This document shows positions 60,976 to 64,000 of a DNA stretch of 64,000 nucleotides, one piece after another. Location of the stretch: contig NZ_LLZG01000069.1 in assembly GCF_001509475.1 (NCBI RefSeq), forward strand, positions 1 to 64,000, read 5' to 3'. The notes beneath the pieces are model-generated. The model was given only the letters and a program-made list of their open reading frames with translations. It was not told the origin of the DNA and searched no databases. Source of the stretch: Streptomyces regalis (GTDB lineage: Bacteria > Actinomycetota > Actinomycetes > Streptomycetales > Streptomycetaceae). A program made the translations under genes and the position numbers. The stretch's first letter is position 1. Each line of letters opens with the position of its first letter.

Positions 60976-61953
60976 TCACTCCTCTCCCTGCCACAGCCCC
61001 TCCGGCGCCACCACCACCTCCGCCTCCCAGTCCACCGTCACCACGATCTTGCCCCGCGTACGGCCCTCCTGGCTGAGCCGGTGTGCGTCCGCCGTCTGCT
61101 CCAGCGGGAACGTCTCCGAGACATGCACGGACACCACCCCTTCCTCCGCCAGCTCGGACAGCCGCAGCAGGTCCTCCGCGTCAGGGCGGACGAAGTAGTA
61201 GCGGCCGCCGTAGTCGAAGACGTCCGGGTCGGCGATCGACACCAGGCGGCCCTCCGGGGCGAGGAGGTTGGCCGAGGCCCTCAGTGCCTCGCCGCCGACC
61301 GTGTCGAAGGCCGCGTCCACGCCTTCGGGCGCCAGCCCCCGCACCCGTTCGGTCAGGCCGTCGCCGTACTCGACCGGTTCGCCGCCGAGGCCGCGTACGA
61401 AGTCGTGGTTGTGCCCGCTCGCCGTACCGATGACCCGGGCGCCCAGATGGCGGGCGAGCTGGACGGCGATGGAGCCCACCCCGCCGGCCGCGGCATGCAC
61501 GAGGACGGTCTCGCCGCGCCTGACCTGGAGCACCTTGATCAGCACCTGATACGCCGTCAGCCCCACCAGGGGCAGACCGGCGGCCTCCTCCCAGGTGAGG
61601 TTGCGGGGCTTGCGCGCGAGGGTGCGGAGCGGGGCCGCGACGTACTCGGCGAAGGTGCCGCGGGAGAGGAGGTCCTCGCGTACGTAGCCGATGACCTCGT
61701 CACCGACGCCGAACTCCGTGACGGACACACCCGGTTGGACCACGACACCCGACACGTCCCATCCCGGGACCACCGGGAAGGCCGGCTCGAGCATCCGGTC
61801 CATATGGCCCTCGCGGCACTTCCAGTCGACCGGGTTGACCGCCGCCGCCCGCACCTTGACCAGCACCGAGTCGGGGCCGACCTTCGGGTCGCGCACCTCT
61901 CCGTATGCGAGCACCTCGGGGCCGCCGTAGCTTGTGTAGCTGATGCCCTTCAT
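60976..61953 (-). CDS. NADP-dependent quinone-oxidoreductase-like MDR enzyme
   Basis: A 325-aa medium-chain reductase without zinc ligands, of the quinone oxidoreductase/zeta-crystallin type. Present are VNPVDWKCREGHMD, PGWDVSGVVVQPG, the Rossmann motif VHAAAGGVGSIAVQLARHLG, and a family-typical Tyr/Lys region. The ATG at 61953 starts MKGISYTSYGGPEVLAYGEV. Convergent with the DUF202 pair and divergent from the His-rich gene. Substrate unknown. Confidence 0.9.
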   Translation of the reverse strand: MKGISYTSYGGPEVLAYGEVRDPKVGPDSVLVKVRAAAVNPVDWKCREGHMDRMLEPAFPVVPGWDVSGVVVQPGVSVTEFGVGDEVIGYVREDLLSRGTFAEYVAAPLRTLARKPRNLTWEEAAGLPLVGLTAYQVLIKVLQVRRGETVLVHAAAGGVGSIAVQLARHLGARVIGTASGHNHDFVRGLGGEPVEYGDGLTERVRGLAPEGVDAAFDTVGGEALRASANLLAPEGRLVSIADPDVFDYGGRYYFVRPDAEDLLRLSELAEEGVVSVHVSETFPLEQTADAHRLSQEGRTRGKIVVTVDWEAEVVVAPEGLWQGEE

Positions 61954-62065
61954 GGGTCCGACCCTCTGCGGTCACAGGACGCCACGCAAGCCGAATAACC
62001 CGATATGCGCCGTTCGCGTGGCAGCCTGTGCGTCGTCACCACCTGCACCTCCGAAGGCGAGCACC

Positions 62066-62362
62066 ATGACCACCCTTCACATGGAACACCCCTCCCACAC
62101 GCACACCCACGGCGCCGACTGCGGGCACACCGCCGTCCCGCACGGCGACCACACCGACTACGCGCACGACGGTCACCTCCACCGCGAGCACAGTGGCCAC
62201 TGGGACGAGTGCGAGGCGGACGGGCACGTGGCACACGAGGGCCACCCCCATCAGCACGGCGCCGAATGCGGGCACGAGAGCGTCCTGCACGGCGACCACG
62301 TCGACTACCTCCACGACAGCCACCGGCACGCCGCCCACGCCGGCCACTGGGACGACCACTGA
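62066..62362 (+). CDS. His-rich metal-binding protein with internal duplication
   Basis: A 98-aa protein with 27 His. It is two tandem copies of one module: HGADCGHTAVPHGDHTDYAH... and HGAECGHESVLHGDHVDYLH..., each ending near GHWD. Each copy has one CGH and a HGDHxDYxHDxHxH series suited to zinc or nickel/copper binding. No signal peptide, so a cytoplasmic metal buffer or chaperone is plausible. A single-module version is common in actinobacteria as I recall. I did not see a Zur-box-like site upstream. A 12-bp hairpin follows. Confidence 0.82.
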   Translation: MTTLHMEHPSHTHTHGADCGHTAVPHGDHTDYAHDGHLHREHSGHWDECEADGHVAHEGHPHQHGAECGHESVLHGDHVDYLHDSHRHAAHAGHWDDH

Positions 62363-62392
62363 GCGCGGCCGTACTGGCCGAGAAGGCACCAC

Positions 62393-62426
62393 GACAGCTC
62401 CCCGGCGGACCGCGCGGGGAGCTGTC
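62393..62426 (+). terminator. Terminator after the His-rich gene
   Basis: A 12-bp stem (62393-62404 with 62415-62426) and 10-nt loop, 31 bp after the stop. Confidence 0.78.
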
Positions 62427-62471
62427 GGCCTATCGTGGCCCCGATCACGTTCGGCTTCCGCACTGGACTAC

Positions 62472-62489
62472 ATACCGACTGGTCGGCAT
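62472..62489 (+). promoter_or_regulatory. Candidate TetR-type operator before the kinase/dehydrogenase genes
   Basis: ATACCGACTGGTCGGCAT is an 18-bp palindrome with one mismatched pair (CCGAC-TG-GTCGG core), 40 bp before the start at 62530. Sites of this shape often control acyl-CoA metabolism genes through TetR-family repressors; the regulator is not in the window. Confidence 0.5.
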
Positions 62490-62529
62490 CATGAGTCAGG
62501 TCCCGTTCACCTGCCTGTAGGAGCGACGT

Positions 62530-63552
62530 ATGAGCCCCGACCATCCGCCCGGTCTCAATCTCGACCGGCTGCACGGCCTGCTCGAGCGCGAGCGGCCCGG
62601 TCTGGCGCAGGGTCCACTGACCGGCCGACTGATCGAGGGCGGACGGTCGAACCTCACCTACATGATGTCCGACGGCACGTCGAAGTGGGTCGTACGGCGC
62701 CCCCCGCTCGGCCATGTCCTCGCCACCGCGCACGACATGAAGCGCGAGCACCGGGTCATCAGCGCGCTGTACCCGACGAACGTACCGGTGCCGCGACCAG
62801 TGCTGCTGTGCGAGGACGAGGAGGTGCTCGGGGCGCCGTTCTACGTCATGGAGTTCGTCGAGGGCACCCCGTACCGCACCGCCGACCAGCTGGCCCCGCT
62901 CGGCCCTGAGCGCACCCGGGGCGCGGTGCTGTCCCTGGTGGACACACTCGTCGAGCTGCACGCGGTGGATCCGGCAGAGGTGGGGCTCGCGGACTTCGGC
63001 CGGCCCGAGGGTTTCCTGGACCGGCAACTGCGCCGCTGGGGCAAGCAGTTGGACGCCTCCCGCAACCGCGACCTGGCCGGCATCGACGAGCTGCACGCGA
63101 ACCTCGGACGGCGGCTGCCCGCCTCCCCCGCCCCGGCGGTCGTGCACGGCGACTACCGGCTCGACAACGTGCTCATCGGCGAGGACGACCGGATCAAGGC
63201 GATCCTGGACTGGGAGATGTCCACGCTCGGCGATCCGCTGACCGACCTGGGTCTGCTGGTGATGTACAGCATCCCGCTGAGCATGGCGAACTCCCCGGTC
63301 TCCACGACCGCCGAGGCTCCCGGCCATCCCGCGCCCGGCGAGCTGATCGAGCGGTACGCCGCGCGCTCGGGGCGCGACGTCTCCGCGGTGTCCTGGTACA
63401 CGGCGTTCGCCTGGTTCAAGCTCGCCGTGATCCTGGAGGGCATCCACTACCGCTACACGCTGGGTCAGACGGTGGGCCGCGGCTTCGACCGCATCGGCGA
63501 CCTGGTCCCCGTCTTCATCGAGCACGGTCTGACCACCCTTCAGGAAGGCTGA
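62530..63552 (+). CDS. APH-like phosphotransferase family protein (ACAD10/11-type kinase domain)
   Basis: A 340-aa kinase-fold protein. The N-terminal lobe has GRLIEGGRSNLTYMMSDGTS and WVVRRPPLGHVLATAHDMKR. The catalytic loop is VVHGDYRLDNVLIGEDD and the metal-binding motif is ILDWEMSTLGDPLTDLG. This branch accompanies acyl-CoA dehydrogenases and, in eukaryotic ACAD10/11, phosphorylates 4-hydroxyacyl-CoAs. The next gene (6 bp on) is an acyl-CoA dehydrogenase, supporting that role. The ATG at 62530 has AGGAG 6 bp upstream. Confidence 0.88.
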   Translation: MSPDHPPGLNLDRLHGLLERERPGLAQGPLTGRLIEGGRSNLTYMMSDGTSKWVVRRPPLGHVLATAHDMKREHRVISALYPTNVPVPRPVLLCEDEEVLGAPFYVMEFVEGTPYRTADQLAPLGPERTRGAVLSLVDTLVELHAVDPAEVGLADFGRPEGFLDRQLRRWGKQLDASRNRDLAGIDELHANLGRRLPASPAPAVVHGDYRLDNVLIGEDDRIKAILDWEMSTLGDPLTDLGLLVMYSIPLSMANSPVSTTAEAPGHPAPGELIERYAARSGRDVSAVSWYTAFAWFKLAVILEGIHYRYTLGQTVGRGFDRIGDLVPVFIEHGLTTLQEG

Positions 63553-63558
63553 CGGCAC

Positions 63559-64000
63559 ATGGACTTCGCGTTCGACGCACGCACCGAGGAGCTGCGCGGC
63601 AAGCTGCTGGCCTTCATGGACGAGTACGTCTATCCGGCCGAGGCCGTGGCGGAGGAGCAGCGCGCACAGCTGGCCTCGCCGTGGGACACGCCGGCAGTGG
63701 TCGAGGAGCTCAAGGCCGAGGCGCGCCGGCAGGGGCTGTGGAACCTCTTCCTCCCCGACGCCGAGTACGGCGCCGGGCTGACCAACCTCCAGTACGCCCC
63801 GCTCGCCGAGATCACCGGGCGCTCCCCGCAGCTGGCGCCCACCGCGCTGAACTGCGCGGCGCCGGACACCGGGAACATGGAGGTGCTGACCCAGTTCGGC
63901 GACGAGCAGCACAAGAAGCAGTGGCTGGAGCCTCTGCTGGCCGGCGAGATCCGCTCGGCGTTCGCGATGACCGAGCCGGAGGTGGCCTCCTCGGACGCCA
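63559..64000 (+). CDS. Acyl-CoA dehydrogenase, 5' part (cut by window edge)
   Basis: 147 codons are visible. The N-terminal helical domain of an acyl-CoA dehydrogenase is clear (MDFAFDARTEELRGKLLAFM, LWNLFLPDAEYGAGLTNLQY). It reaches the FAD/substrate motif FAMTEPEVASSDA at the edge. The ATG at 63559 has AGGAAGG about 9 bp upstream, 6 bp after the kinase-like gene, one operon. It fits the ACAD10/11-like group that works with such kinases. Confidence 0.9.
   Translation, partial: MDFAFDARTEELRGKLLAFMDEYVYPAEAVAEEQRAQLASPWDTPAVVEELKAEARRQGLWNLFLPDAEYGAGLTNLQYAPLAEITGRSPQLAPTALNCAAPDTGNMEVLTQFGDEQHKKQWLEPLLAGEIRSAFAMTEPEVASSDA

Noticed and set aside
1..64000. TTA (bldA-dependent) codons as developmental control points
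   Set aside because: Scanning by eye I found TTA trinucleotides only out of frame or between genes, so no called gene appears to need bldA. An automated check is advisable.

Overview
The window is chromosomal DNA of a Streptomyces. Base composition and third codon positions are very GC-rich. Chaplin genes, the mycothiol gene mshC, a gylR-glpFKD glycerol operon and a parJ-type PAC2 gene are all present. From memory, the backbone follows the S. coelicolor order around SCO1654-SCO1690 (metH, gylR, glpF, glpK, glpD, parJ, mshC, then chpC and chpH, then the gluconate genes). I could not run that comparison here.

Region by region. 0-7 kb: the 5' end of a leftward gene cut by the edge, a RecB-like Fe-S nuclease with an orphan NarL-type response regulator, two tandem oligopeptide-binding lipoproteins, and a HAD phosphatase. 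7-16 kb: B12-dependent methionine synthase, then the GylR-controlled glycerol operon. Two near-identical candidate GylR operators lie in front of gylR and glpF. 16-22 kb: an accessory stretch between glpD and parJ. It holds broken pieces of methionine-salvage genes (mtnK-, mtnB- and mtnA-like, a nucleoside phosphorylase and an amidohydrolase tail), an intact ArsR/F420-oxidoreductase pair, a FadR-type regulator and a membrane NACHT ATPase.

22-34 kb: parJ; a Tat-type beta-propeller protein; a subtilisin-like protease followed by a Gln-rich, prion-like protein that appears to share its C-terminal domain; the mshC operon; CorA; a ferritin-like protein; an F420 oxidoreductase. 34-41 kb: aldo/keto reductase, a RecD2-like protein that has lost its Walker A motif, two small conserved proteins, chaplins C and H, an M20 peptidase and tRNA-Leu(GAG). 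41-52 kb: a Pls/PosA-type homopoly-amino-acid synthetase overlapping an M1 peptidase, YchJ, then the gluconate/idonate genes gntR, gntK, gntP, gno and idnD. 52-64 kb: a secreted protein with an uncertain 3' end, a YedYZ-like molybdoenzyme/cytochrome pair, APC and DMT transporters, a 43-bp tandem repeat array in about 1 kb of apparently gene-free DNA, Nudix, two DUF202 genes, a quinone-reductase-like MDR enzyme, a His-rich metal-binding protein, and an APH-like kinase with an acyl-CoA dehydrogenase cut by the right edge.

The best candidate for an undescribed system is the protease/Gln-rich pair at 24.6-26.9 kb. The second most informative region is the gene graveyard at 16.2-18.8 kb. I saw no transposase, integrase, CRISPR array or rRNA. 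Domain calls come from reading motifs by eye; no database search was possible.
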